Positions 1-7,843 of a DNA stretch of 64,000 bases are shown in pieces; within the stretch, counting starts at the first letter, position 1; every line of letters starts with the position of its first letter. This DNA is from Achromobacter sp. MFA1 R4. GTDB lineage: Bacteria > Pseudomonadota > Gammaproteobacteria > Burkholderiales > Burkholderiaceae_B. The stretch covers positions 5,158,086 through 5,222,085 of the forward strand of contig NZ_LT707065.1 of the NCBI RefSeq assembly GCF_900156745.1. The letters are read 5' to 3'. Under the pieces are notes generated by a model. It was given only the letters and a program-made list of their open reading frames with translations. It made no database searches and had not been told where the DNA came from. The position numbers were made by a program, and so were the translations under genes.

Positions 1-1
1 C

Positions 2-37
2 ATCGAGTTCGACGTGGACAGCTTGCGCGTGATGTAG
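2..37 (+). CDS. C-terminal tail of an upstream gene (partial)
   Basis: An open frame enters from the left edge and ends at a TAG at 35-37. The eleven visible residues read IEFDVDSLRVM. This is too short to identify a family. It is listed only because it stays open from the first bases and stops about 190 bp before ribA, consistent with the end of an upstream plus-strand gene. It could also be chance. Confidence 0.25.
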   Translation: MEFDVDSLRVM

Positions 38-226
38 GGCGGCGACCGGGTCGCGCGAAGGCGGGCGCATACGTTATCCTGTCGGGCTGGCGCAAGCATG
101 GCGCAAACCGGCCTTGTCCCGGGCGGTTCCGCCCATACTTGCACCAGGGCGCCTGATATCCCCATTCAGTCGTCGCGCCCGTCGCCCACCCGGCGACCCC
201 GATCCGCCACCGAGTGCCTGTTTGTC

Positions 227-874
227 GTGAACCCCGTTACACCCCAAGCCGCTGCCCCGCAGCCAGAAGCCTCCATCCGCGCCACCGTCCGGCTGCCCAT
301 CCGTCTTGCCGACGGTTCCGAGGCGCTCGCGCTGGCCTACAGCTTCCACGGCCTGGCCGATGGCCGCGACCATCTGGCGCTCAAGTTCGGCGAGCCGGGC
401 GCAATGCCGCTCGTGCGCCTGCATTCCGAATGCATGACCGGCGACGTCTTCGGCTCGCTGCGCTGCGACTGCGGGCCGCAACTGCACGAAGCCTTGCGTC
501 TGATGAGCAAAGAAGGCGGCTACCTGCTGTATCTGCGCCAGGAGGGCCGCGGCATCGGCCTTTACTCCAAACTGGACGCCTACCGCCTGCAGGAACTGGG
601 CCACGACACCTACACGGCCAACCTGGAGCTGGGGCATGGCCTGGACGACCGCGACTACACGCCCGCAGCCCAGATGCTCAGGGCGCTGGACGTGAACGAT
701 CTGGAACTGCTCACCAACAATCCCGACAAGCGCACGCAATTGGAGCGCATGGGCATCCGCGTCAGCGGCTGCCGCCTGACCGGGGTCTATCCGAACGAAC
801 ACAACAAGGGCTATCTGCTGGCCAAGGCCTTGCGGACTCAGCATCGGCTGGAGCTTGGGCAGACCGAAGATTGA
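227..874 (+). CDS. ribA: GTP cyclohydrolase II
   Basis: The product opens the imidazole ring of GTP to give formate, pyrophosphate and the diaminopyrimidine that starts riboflavin synthesis. The zinc-binding segment SECMTGDVFGSLRCDCG supplies the family's three cysteines. RQEGRGIGL and LTNNPDKR follow in the expected order. I chose the GTG at 227, giving about 215 residues, because the conserved domain starts about 20 residues later. The frame stays open to an ATG at 98, but that extra segment has no family resemblance and neither start has a clear ribosome site. No DHBP-synthase domain is fused to it. It converges on folE2, another GTP cyclohydrolase, which may be coincidence or part of a metal-related module. 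Confidence 0.9.
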   Translation: MNPVTPQAAAPQPEASIRATVRLPIRLADGSEALALAYSFHGLADGRDHLALKFGEPGAMPLVRLHSECMTGDVFGSLRCDCGPQLHEALRLMSKEGGYLLYLRQEGRGIGLYSKLDAYRLQELGHDTYTANLELGHGLDDRDYTPAAQMLRALDVNDLELLTNNPDKRTQLERMGIRVSGCRLTGVYPNEHNKGYLLAKALRTQHRLELGQTED

Positions 875-949
875 CCTGGTAATCGCCGGCGATGGGCAGT
901 TGATGTCCCTTGGCGTTAATAGCCAGGTAATCAGCATGCTGCGGGCCTC

Positions 950-1849
950 TCAGACGCCATCGGCCCACGCCACGGCGTCGTGAGGATGCAGGCTTTCCAG
1001 ATGCCGCACGTGGGTGCGGGAGGCTTTGAACCGCGGGCGCAGCGCGGATTGGATCCGGCGGGCGGCATCTTCGACGAACATCAGGTTTTGGCCGTTCAAG
1101 GCGGCAAACGCCTGTTCGTCCGCCCGCTTGACGGCCGTCTGCACAGGCGTCCCCAAGGCGTCCTCGATGGTATCGATCAGCGCCAACAGATTCCAGGTCT
1201 GCTCGTCGGGCGTCTGCGTTATTTCGACGCGGGCCTCGCTGCGCTGGCTGTGAGGGGTCGCAATGCTGGCATGCTGGCGCAGCCAGGCGGCCACTGCCTC
1301 GGGCGTGATGCTTTCCTGGTTTGCGAAGGCGCCAAGGAACGCTTGCTCAACCAGTTGCCGCGACAGGGCAGCCGAACAAGGGCAGGTAGAAGAGTAGGGG
1401 ACCGTGACCTGGGTCTCAAGCGCATGGACGCCATCGTGTACCACCGCGCGCAACTGGACCGGGTAGGCCTTCCAGCCTGCCAGACCGTCGGACACCAGGG
1501 CGGGGCGGCGGACCAGCAGATCGAATGACAAGCGGACGCGCGCGCCCCGGCTTTCGCAGTCTTGATGGCTTGCCACCATGGCATCCAGCACGTTGCGCAG
1601 CGCGGCGGGCGTAAGGTCGTGGGGATCACTCAGGTGGTCCAGCTCCCGGTAGAGCCGCGACATGTGGATTCCCTTGACATGCCGCGCGGGAAGGTCCACT
1701 TGGACATCGGCGCGTGCATGGAGTATCCGGCGATAACCCGGCTCTGCCAGGACGACGGGCAGATCGATGCCTTGCATGCCCACCCATTCCAGGGAGCTCA
1801 GGCTCGGAGAAGACTCGTTGATTGAAACGTCGGGAAGTGCGGTGTCCAC
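950..1849 (-). CDS. folE2: GTP cyclohydrolase IB (FolE2)
   Basis: This enzyme converts GTP to 7,8-dihydroneopterin triphosphate, the first step of folate synthesis. It belongs to the family that replaces zinc-dependent FolE when zinc is scarce. Recognisable segments are LPDVSI near the N terminus, [19 protein letters not shown], and [16 protein letters not shown], which carries the catalytic cysteine. The frame is open back to 1990, but that part overlaps the preceding GTPase gene and lacks FolE2 similarity. The GTG at 1849, just before DTALPDVS, gives 299 residues, a normal length. It is downstream of the COG0523 GTPase on the same strand, a pairing known from Zur regulons. Confidence 0.9.
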   Translation of the reverse strand: MDTALPDVSINESSPSLSSLEWVGMQGIDLPVVLAEPGYRRILHARADVQVDLPARHVKGIHMSRLYRELDHLSDPHDLTPAALRNVLDAMVASHQDCESRGARVRLSFDLLVRRPALVSDGLAGWKAYPVQLRAVVHDGVHALETQVTVPYSSTCPCSAALSRQLVEQAFLGAFANQESITPEAVAAWLRQHASIATPHSQRSEARVEITQTPDEQTWNLLALIDTIEDALGTPVQTAVKRADEQAFAALNGQNLMFVEDAARRIQSALRPRFKASRTHVRHLESLHPHDAVAWADGV

Positions 1850-1908
1850 AATAATGCTCGGAATTGCGTTGGATTGCCCCCCACGCCACGCGCGGAAGAG
1901 CTTGTATG

Positions 1909-3123
1909 TCAGGCCCAGTTCGGAAAGGGGTTCTTCCAGGTCTTCCAGACGTGCGGACCCTGGGCCATCTCTTGATCGGTGAGCAAACACGCGTCAAAAC
2001 GGGCTCGCAAGGCAACCTCGTCCATATCCATGCCTATCACCACCAGCTCCTGGCGCGCGTCGCCTACGCCGTCGACCCAATTCTTGCGGATGATCGCCAC
2101 GTACTCGGGGTCCTCGGGCCAACGTTCCGGGGGCATGGCAGCCCACCAGTAGCCGGCCGCCCCGTGGCGGGCCACCGCGCCGGCCTGCGACCAGGAGCCA
2201 GCCATCTCCGGATGGCTGGCCAGCCAGAAATAGCCTTTAGAACGCACAACGCCGGGCCATTCGCTCTCGACATAGGCAAAGAACCGTTCTGGATGGAAGG
2301 GACGACGAGCCTGATAGACAAAGCTTCGGATCCCATATTCCTCGGTTTCCGGCGTATGTTGCCCCCGCAGTTCGCGTAGCCAGCCCGGTGCCTTGGAGGC
2401 CTCATCGAAATCGAACAACCCGGTGTTCAGCACCCTGTCCAGGGGCACCTTGCCGAACTCGGCCGTTTCAATGCGGGCGCGGGGGTTGAGCTTGCGCAGG
2501 ATGGCCATCAGCCGCTCGCGCTCATCGGCTGCGATCAGATCCACCTTGTTCAGCACGATGACGTCACAGAACTCGATCTGTTCGACCAGCAGGTCGACCA
2601 CCGTGCGCTCATCTTCCTCGCCAAGGGATTCTCCGCGCTCCTGCAAGCTCTCGCGTGAGCTGTAGTCGCGCAGGAAGTTGTATGCGTCGACCACGGTCAC
2701 CATCGTGTCCAATCGGGCAAGCTCACCCAGACAGCGCCCATCCTCGCCCTCGAACGTGAAGGTTTCCGCGACGGGCAAGGGCTCGGAAATTCCGGTGGAC
2801 TCGATGACCAACTGATCGAAGCGGCCTTCGTTGGCGAGCCGTTCAACTTCAATGAGGAGGTCCTCGCGCAAGGTGCAACAGATACAGCCATTGCTCATCT
2901 CGACCAGCTTCTCGTCCGTGCGGGACAGCTCGGCGCCGCCTTCGCGTACGAGCGCGGCATCGATGTTGACCTCGGACATATCGTTGACGATCACCGCAAC
3001 GCGCCGGCCCTCGCGATTGTTCAGGATGTGATTGAGCAGCGTGGTTTTCCCGGCGCCAAGAAAGCCGGAAAGGACCGTGACAGGCAGATGGCGGTCCTTC
3101 GCTTGGGGTAATCCGGTATTCAT
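1909..3123 (-). CDS. COG0523 (CobW/ZigA-type) metal-chaperone GTPase
   Basis: This P-loop GTPase of 404 residues belongs to the G3E family, members of which deliver zinc or other metals to client enzymes. The Walker A motif GFLGAGKTT lies near residues 20-28 and the hallmark metal site CICC at residues 80-83. NKVD (G4) follows near residue 190 and the CobW C-terminal domain after residue 270. The ATG at 3123 is preceded by a spaced-out purine stretch only. The gene is first in the transcription unit with folE2, and a Zur-box-like palindrome lies about 107 bp upstream. The context suggests a zinc-starvation chaperone of the ZigA type. Confidence 0.9.
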   Translation of the reverse strand: MNTGLPQAKDRHLPVTVLSGFLGAGKTTLLNHILNNREGRRVAVIVNDMSEVNIDAALVREGGAELSRTDEKLVEMSNGCICCTLREDLLIEVERLANEGRFDQLVIESTGISEPLPVAETFTFEGEDGRCLGELARLDTMVTVVDAYNFLRDYSSRESLQERGESLGEEDERTVVDLLVEQIEFCDVIVLNKVDLIAADERERLMAILRKLNPRARIETAEFGKVPLDRVLNTGLFDFDEASKAPGWLRELRGQHTPETEEYGIRSFVYQARRPFHPERFFAYVESEWPGVVRSKGYFWLASHPEMAGSWSQAGAVARHGAAGYWWAAMPPERWPEDPEYVAIIRKNWVDGVGDARQELVVIGMDMDEVALRARFDACLLTDQEMAQGPHVWKTWKNPFPNWA

Positions 3124-3229
3124 GTTCTATGAAAGCGTCAAAGAGGATGAGTGAGACTGCGGGGGTGTTGGCTCAACGCGGGTGGGCAGGTCCGATAGAA
3201 AACGGGACGACAGGCCAGCAGTCAGCGCG

Positions 3230-3246
3230 ATGTTATAACATAACAT
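3230..3246. promoter_or_regulatory. Zur-box-like palindrome
   Basis: ATGTTAT-AAC-ATAACAT is a perfect 7-3-7 inverted repeat. It matches the shape and bases of proteobacterial Zur operators, which centre on TGTTAT...ATAACA. It sits about 107 bp upstream of the COG0523 GTPase start. The downstream genes (COG0523 GTPase, FolE2) are classic zinc-deprivation functions. Binding by Zur is inferred. Confidence 0.75.
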
Positions 3247-3341
3247 TAAAGGCACATTGGATGTCGGCGATCCGGCATCGACGTTGCGCGTCTCTGCCTG
3301 CGTGCTCAGTGGCTAAGGAAGAGCACGCGGCCAGGCGCCTC

Positions 3342-4088
3342 TTACTCCGACCCTGTCGAATCCAACGCGCTGGCGCTTAACGCCATGCTATGGCGTTCCG
3401 TTTTGATTGAGTCCAGCATGACCCGCTTGTTCTCGCGGCTGCGATACGCATGCTCGCGCATGAGGCTTTCCGCACGCGCTGCTTCACGTCGAGTAATGGC
3501 TCTCAGCAAGTCTTCATGGTCCGCTTGCGCGCGAAGGACGTAAGGTGTCTCGACCGTAGACGGTGACGACGGCAGGGTCAGTGCGGCCGGTCCGGCCAAA
3601 GGCGTTTTGTTGTTGTGCTCCAACGCGGAAAGCAAGGCGCGATTGCCGGCGGCCTCGCAAAGGATCTCGTGGAACTGCTGGTTGATTCTGCCCCAGGCTC
3701 TTGCGTCCACAAGGGCGTGGGGGTCATGTACAGCAGGCGCGAGCAACTGACGTCCCGCGTCAACTGCCTGGGTCAGGCGTACGAGAACATCCGGAGATAC
3801 GCCGCGTTCCGCGAGTAGACGTACTGCCATCCCCTCAAGAACTCCACGCACGTCAACAGCATCCGCGATTTCTTCGACCGTGAAGGCGCGAACCCGAAAC
3901 CCGCGTGAGGGAAGTCGTTCCAGCAAGCCTTCCTTTTCCAGCTCCGTCATCGCGATGCGCAGCGGTGTACGCGACACCCCAAGTCGGGCCGCGAACTGAA
4001 GCTCGACGACTCGCTCTCCAGGTGTCAGCTCGCCCGAGAGAATCATGTCACGCAGCTCTGAGATGACTTTGTCGATTTGTGCGGCCAT
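3342..4088 (-). CDS. GntR-family (FCD domain) transcriptional regulator
   Basis: The product has about 248 residues. The N-terminal winged helix-turn-helix runs over residues 1-70, with ILSGELTPGERVVE and LGVSRTPLRIAMTELEKEGLLE. The C-terminal FCD ligand domain contains the metal-site pattern DARAWGRINQQFHEIL and a later H in LMREHAYRSRENK. I chose the ATG at 4088 because GGAGGG lies just upstream. The open frame extends to 4190 but there overlaps operator sequence. It is divergent from the aromatic operon, and the intergenic region holds three identical-core palindromes. It is therefore the likely repressor of that operon and of itself, responding to a pathway acid. Confidence 0.9.
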   Translation of the reverse strand: MAAQIDKVISELRDMILSGELTPGERVVELQFAARLGVSRTPLRIAMTELEKEGLLERLPSRGFRVRAFTVEEIADAVDVRGVLEGMAVRLLAERGVSPDVLVRLTQAVDAGRQLLAPAVHDPHALVDARAWGRINQQFHEILCEAAGNRALLSALEHNNKTPLAGPAALTLPSSPSTVETPYVLRAQADHEDLLRAITRREAARAESLMREHAYRSRENKRVMLDSIKTERHSMALSASALDSTGSE

Positions 4089-4126
4089 GGTGGTCCGTCC
4101 CTCCTTAGGCCCACAGTGTAGCGGCT

Positions 4127-4140
4127 CATTGCATGCAATG
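4127..4140. promoter_or_regulatory. Operator 1 (CATTGCATGCAATG)
   Basis: This 14-bp perfect palindrome has the core TTGCATGCAA. It lies 39 bp upstream of the GntR start and is the first of three sites whose centres are 52 bp apart. It is probably a binding site of the divergent GntR regulator. Confidence 0.7.
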
Positions 4141-4177
4141 GTGCGGGCTTCAAAGCAAAAAAACTTGCGAAATCTCA

Positions 4178-4193
4178 ATATTGCATGCAATAT
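4178..4193. promoter_or_regulatory. Operator 2 (ATATTGCATGCAATAT)
   Basis: This 16-bp perfect palindrome is the longest of the three and sits in the middle of the divergent region. It overlaps an AT-rich stretch. TTGCGA at 4165-4170 and CAATAT at 4188-4193 could form a weak -35/-10 pair with 17-bp spacing for the catabolic operon, so binding here could block RNA polymerase. The promoter assignment is tentative. Confidence 0.7.
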
Positions 4194-4230
4194 AAATAAA
4201 AACGGACCAAAGACAGTTGATTTTCAACGT

Positions 4231-4244
4231 CTTTGCATGCAAAG
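4231..4244. promoter_or_regulatory. Operator 3 (CTTTGCATGCAAAG)
   Basis: This 14-bp perfect palindrome shares the TTTGCATGCAAA/TTGCATGCAA core. It lies 53 bp upstream of the first catabolic gene. Its centre is exactly 52 bp from operator 2, which puts all three sites on the same face of the helix at 10.4 bp per turn. Confidence 0.7.
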
Positions 4245-4296
4245 GCGTTCAGCCAATGTTTTCGGACGAGACGTTGGCCTGACAGGAGGAGACAAG

Positions 4297-5145
4297 ATGA
4301 AGCTTCAAAGCTTCTTGCACGCAGGCGTGCCGGCATGGGGTATACGCGAGGGCGACCATGTCCGGCTCATGACCAAGCATTGGCCTGACGCAAGCAGTGC
4401 GCTGGCTGCCGGGCCGGATAGCCTCGCGCAAGCGGCGCGGGAACCCGGGGCCGCACTGAAGGCAGCCGGACTGCAATGGTTGCCTCCCGTTGTGGCACCG
4501 CGGAAGGTACTTTGCGTGGGATTGAACTATGGGCGCCATGTGATGGAGGCGGGCCGGGACGTTCCCAAACACCCATCGGTTTTTGCTCGATACATCGATT
4601 CCCTGGTGGGCCACCAGCAATCCGTGTGGCGGCCCCGAGTCTCGGAAAAGCTCGATTTCGAAGCCGAGCTGGCCGTCGTCATTGGCCGCGGCGGGCGCCA
4701 CATTCCCGTCGAACGCGCGCTCGAGCATGTTGCTGGCTACACCTGTATGGCCGAGAACTCGGTGCGCGACTTTCAAAAGCACAACGCGCAGGTTACGCCG
4801 GGCAAAAACTTCGAGCGGTCAGGCGCGTTGGGGCCGTGGCTGGTCACGGCCGACGAGCTGCCTGATCCGACTGCGTTGCGCGTGCGCTCGTACCTCAACG
4901 GCGAGCTGATGCAGGACGGCGCAGTGTCCGACCTGATCTTCTCAATCCCGACACTCATCGCGTACATCAGCACCTTCACGCCACTTGCAGCGGGCGATGT
5001 GATCGCCACGGGAACACCCGAAGGCGTCGGGGCCACCCGACAGCCGCCACGCTTTTTGCGCGAGGGGGACGTTTTCGAAGTGGATATCGCCGGTGTCGGC
5101 AGGCTGTCGAACCCCGTGATTAACGAACCAACCGAGCAGGGCTGA
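4297..5145 (+). CDS. FAH-family hydrolase/isomerase/decarboxylase
   Basis: This member of the fumarylacetoacetate hydrolase superfamily has 282 residues. The family acts on oxo-dienedioates late in aromatic ring-cleavage pathways. Signature segments are LCVGLNYGRHVMEAG, the metal-binding LDFEAELAVVIG, and GTPEGVG near the C terminus. The start at 4297 is fixed by AGGAGGA 6 bp upstream. It is the first gene of the catabolic operon, followed 3 bp later by the ornithine-cyclodeaminase-like gene. With HpaH-like and HpaI-like enzymes in the same operon, it probably isomerises or decarboxylates the bicupin product. Fumarylpyruvate hydrolase (NagK-like) is the main alternative. Confidence 0.85.
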   Translation: MKLQSFLHAGVPAWGIREGDHVRLMTKHWPDASSALAAGPDSLAQAAREPGAALKAAGLQWLPPVVAPRKVLCVGLNYGRHVMEAGRDVPKHPSVFARYIDSLVGHQQSVWRPRVSEKLDFEAELAVVIGRGGRHIPVERALEHVAGYTCMAENSVRDFQKHNAQVTPGKNFERSGALGPWLVTADELPDPTALRVRSYLNGELMQDGAVSDLIFSIPTLIAYISTFTPLAAGDVIATGTPEGVGATRQPPRFLREGDVFEVDIAGVGRLSNPVINEPTEQG

Positions 5146-5148
5146 GCC

Positions 5149-6150
5149 ATGACGCAAGCGATTCGATATCTTTCCGAAGCCGACGTGGTTAGCGTGCTGG
5201 ACATGCCGCGTGCGATCGATTCTCTGGCCGCCACGTTGGCGCTCCAGGGCCGTGGCCTCGCCCGCAATGTGCCCAAAGCACTGGCCACCTGGGGCGACGG
5301 CAGTTCCATGCATGCTTTGGGCTCAGTTGTGCAAGGGACCGGTGGTGTCTGCGGTTTCAAGAGTTGGGTGCATACGCGCCAAGGTGGCGGTTCGGTGTTC
5401 ACGCTGTTCGATGCCGAGCGAGGCACTTTGCTGGCCGTGATCGAAGCGCGTGCGCTCGGAATGTTGCGGACGGCGGCAATCACCGGCTTGGCTACGCGCA
5501 TGTTGGCGCCCGAGACGGCTCAGCATGCGGCACTGATCGGTACGGGCCCGCAGGCGGTAACGCAGCTCGCGGCGCTGGCCGCGGTTCGCAACCTGCAGTC
5601 CATACGTGTTTACAGCCCGACGCCGGAGAAGCGCGCTGAGTTCGTGCGCCAGGCGCAGGCTCGCTACGAGTTCCCCATCGTGGAAGCGATCACTTTGGAC
5701 CGCGCGCTGGCGGGCGCCGAGATCGTGACCTTGATCACGCGCGCCGAACACCCCTTTGTCAATGCGGCCGCCTTGCGCGACTGCCGTCACCTTAACGCTG
5801 TGGGGGCAATTTTGCCGGCCAAGGCGGAGTTCACACAGGACGTCTTCGAGCTTGCCGACCTCGTGGTTGTTGACGATCTTGAGAACGCGCGTCGCGGTTC
5901 CCGCGAACTCCGCGAACGCTATGGCGCAGGCGATGACCCGTGGCAGGGCGTGTCGGTGCTGTCCGATCTCCTGGCAGGCGATACAGGCTCGCCACGTCCG
6001 GCGAAGGCACGAATGACCCTGTTCAAAGGAATGGGAATGGGGCTCTCCGACCTGGCTTTGGCCCGGGTGGTGTATCAGGCCGCGTGTGATCGCGACCTAG
6101 GCCAGTGTCTGGCTCCGCAAACACGCGAAAACCTGCTGCTCGCGCGCTGA
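5149..6150 (+). CDS. Ornithine cyclodeaminase / mu-crystallin family protein
   Basis: This NAD(P)-binding protein has 333 residues. The family includes ornithine cyclodeaminase, ketimine reductases and alanine dehydrogenase. The nucleotide loop is ALIGTGPQAVTQL near residue 130, preceded by the family segment LGMLRTAAITGLATRML. It follows the FAH gene by 3 bp and precedes the bicupin gene. The family handles imines and amino groups and is unusual in an aromatic ring-cleavage operon. Its presence may mean that the substrate or an intermediate carries nitrogen. The actual reaction is unknown. Confidence 0.8.
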   Translation: MTQAIRYLSEADVVSVLDMPRAIDSLAATLALQGRGLARNVPKALATWGDGSSMHALGSVVQGTGGVCGFKSWVHTRQGGGSVFTLFDAERGTLLAVIEARALGMLRTAAITGLATRMLAPETAQHAALIGTGPQAVTQLAALAAVRNLQSIRVYSPTPEKRAEFVRQAQARYEFPIVEAITLDRALAGAEIVTLITRAEHPFVNAAALRDCRHLNAVGAILPAKAEFTQDVFELADLVVVDDLENARRGSRELRERYGAGDDPWQGVSVLSDLLAGDTGSPRPAKARMTLFKGMGMGLSDLALARVVYQAACDRDLGQCLAPQTRENLLLAR

Positions 6151-6210
6151 CGGCGGCCCCCCAAAAATCAATCCGGCGGACTGAACCTGCCGAAAGACGA
6201 GGAGAACGAG

Positions 6211-7311
6211 ATGTTCGTGGACGTGAGTGGGGCGGCGCCCCGACAACAGAATATGTGGCCGTCGGTCGTGATAGCCAAGGAAGACATTGATCGGGAAATT
6301 GAGCGATTGATCGACGCACCGCGCCCGGCCAACGGTCGGCGCGCCAGCTTGATCGTTCATCCCGAGGCGACCGCGCCGGGTTTGGGGCTGGCGCCGGGAA
6401 CCGATGTCACGATCAACGTGGTGAATCCGGGAGAAAGCACACTGAACCTGCGCAAGAATTCCAACATGCTGGAGATCTGTATCAGCGGGGAAGGGGTGGC
6501 AAAGGTTGGCGGCCGCTCCTTTTCCATCGGCAAGTGGGATGTCTGGAACACCCCCTCAATGCAGATTCATAGCTATCGAAACGAAGGCAAGACACCCTGG
6601 GTGCGGTTGTCGTACTCCAATGCGCCGCTACTCGAGAAGCTTGAGGTGCATTTCGTTGAGGAATTCGAAGGTGAGGTGGCGCCATCCGACGCCAACACCA
6701 CGCGTCGTGAAGGGCCACCATCGGGAGTCGCTCGTGCGCGCGACCTGGCGCTCAACGCGCCAGTTGGCACCGAGGGTGCGCGGCTGCTGGGCTATGAATG
6801 GTTGATCGATATCGACGTGCTTGAGTCGAAGCCACTGCATTGGCCCTACGCAAGCGTGGCAGCGCATTTGCCGTCGGTAGAGGACATCGCCAAGGGTTAC
6901 AACGGCCGCCGTCTGTTCGTGCTCTACAACCCCGCCACCGAGCGGCGCATCGGCACCACCCACAGCTTCTTTGCCACGATTTCGAGTTCCCCCCCTGACA
7001 ACCATCATGTCCCGCATCGCCACAGTTCTTCCGCCATCAACTACTACCTGCGCGGTGAGGGCTATAGCAAGGTCAACGGAGTGCGCCTCGACTGGAAGGC
7101 CGGCGATCTGATCTTGTCGGCGCCTGGCTGGGCCATGCATTCCCATCACACTAAAAACAGCACCACATCTTCGCTCACGGTCCAGGACCATCCACTTCAG
7201 ATCGCGATGGAGTCCCTGATCTGGCAGGAGCGGATGCAAGAACCCATTCTCGCGCTCGGGAGCCAAGGCGGCTTCGAAAGCAACAGGGCCCAGCTCGCCG
7301 CGGCGCGCTGA
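6211..7311 (+). CDS. Bicupin ring-cleavage dioxygenase (gentisate/salicylate 1,2-dioxygenase family)
   Basis: This two-cupin protein has 366 residues, a typical length for gentisate 1,2-dioxygenases and the related salicylate, 5-aminosalicylate and 1-hydroxy-2-naphthoate dioxygenases. These use Fe(II) to open a ring between the carboxyl-bearing and hydroxyl-bearing carbons. In the C-terminal cupin, HHVPHRHSSSAINYYLRGEG and GWAMHSHH contain candidate histidine ligands. A good ribosome site (GAGGAGA) precedes the ATG at 6211. The position upstream of a Rieske oxygenase suggests the oxygenase makes its hydroxylated substrate. Which aromatic acid is cleaved cannot be read from the sequence. Confidence 0.8.
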   Translation: MFVDVSGAAPRQQNMWPSVVIAKEDIDREIERLIDAPRPANGRRASLIVHPEATAPGLGLAPGTDVTINVVNPGESTLNLRKNSNMLEICISGEGVAKVGGRSFSIGKWDVWNTPSMQIHSYRNEGKTPWVRLSYSNAPLLEKLEVHFVEEFEGEVAPSDANTTRREGPPSGVARARDLALNAPVGTEGARLLGYEWLIDIDVLESKPLHWPYASVAAHLPSVEDIAKGYNGRRLFVLYNPATERRIGTTHSFFATISSSPPDNHHVPHRHSSSAINYYLRGEGYSKVNGVRLDWKAGDLILSAPGWAMHSHHTKNSTTSSLTVQDHPLQIAMESLIWQERMQEPILALGSQGGFESNRAQLAAAR

Positions 7312-7337
7312 TATCAACTGCAAGGATCCGTACTGAT

Positions 7338-7829
7338 ATGCCCCATCTCAACGACGTTTCCGCAGCGGCGCTGCGTGCCGAACTGCGTGATCTCTACGAG
7401 GATTACGCCTTGTGCCTGGACGAGGGTGAACTTGAAGCCTGGCCGGACTTCTTTACTGAGGATTGCCACTATCGCGTGTTGTCGCGCGAGAACCACGACG
7501 CCGGCCTGCCGTTGGGCCTGATCTACTGCATGAACAAGAACATGCTGAAGGACCGGGTTACGGCGCTACGTGAGACGACCATGTTCGAACCACGTTCGCT
7601 GCGCCACTTCATCAGCGGCGTGAAGGTGCGGGAGCAACATGCAGACCGGGTGGTTGCTCAGGCCAACTTCGCCATCATGGAATCGCTCTCGGATCGCGAA
7701 CCTAGCCTGAATATGGTGGGCCGCTACCTCGACACCTGGAGGCAAACGGACGCGGGCTGGCGACTGGCCAGCCGCGACTGTGTCTACGACAACTACCGCG
7801 TGCGTACGTCGCTCATCATTCCCGTCTGA
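7338..7829 (+). CDS. Ring-hydroxylating dioxygenase, small (beta) subunit
   Basis: The product has 163 residues with the NTF2-like fold of beta subunits. LYEDYALCLDEGELEAWPDFFTE near residue 17 is typical, as are the terminal WRLASRDCVYDNYRV and VRTSLIIPV stretches. It immediately precedes the alpha-subunit gene with a 14-bp gap, so the two should form the hexameric or trimeric oxygenase. It resembles the small subunits of salicylate 5-hydroxylase and anthranilate dioxygenase, but this level of detail is inference. Confidence 0.85.
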   Translation: MPHLNDVSAAALRAELRDLYEDYALCLDEGELEAWPDFFTEDCHYRVLSRENHDAGLPLGLIYCMNKNMLKDRVTALRETTMFEPRSLRHFISGVKVREQHADRVVAQANFAIMESLSDREPSLNMVGRYLDTWRQTDAGWRLASRDCVYDNYRVRTSLIIPV

Positions 7830-7843
7830 ATCTGGAATCCGCC

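Noticed and set aside
875..949. Two near-identical copies of CC(T/A)GGTAATC between ribA and folE2
   Set aside because: The copies are only about 10 bp and lie between convergent genes. There is no evidence of a function.
1850..1990. Longer FolE2 start at 1990
   Set aside because: It would overlap the COG0523 GTPase gene by about 80 bp and adds residues not found in FolE2 proteins. The GTG at 1849 gives a normal length.
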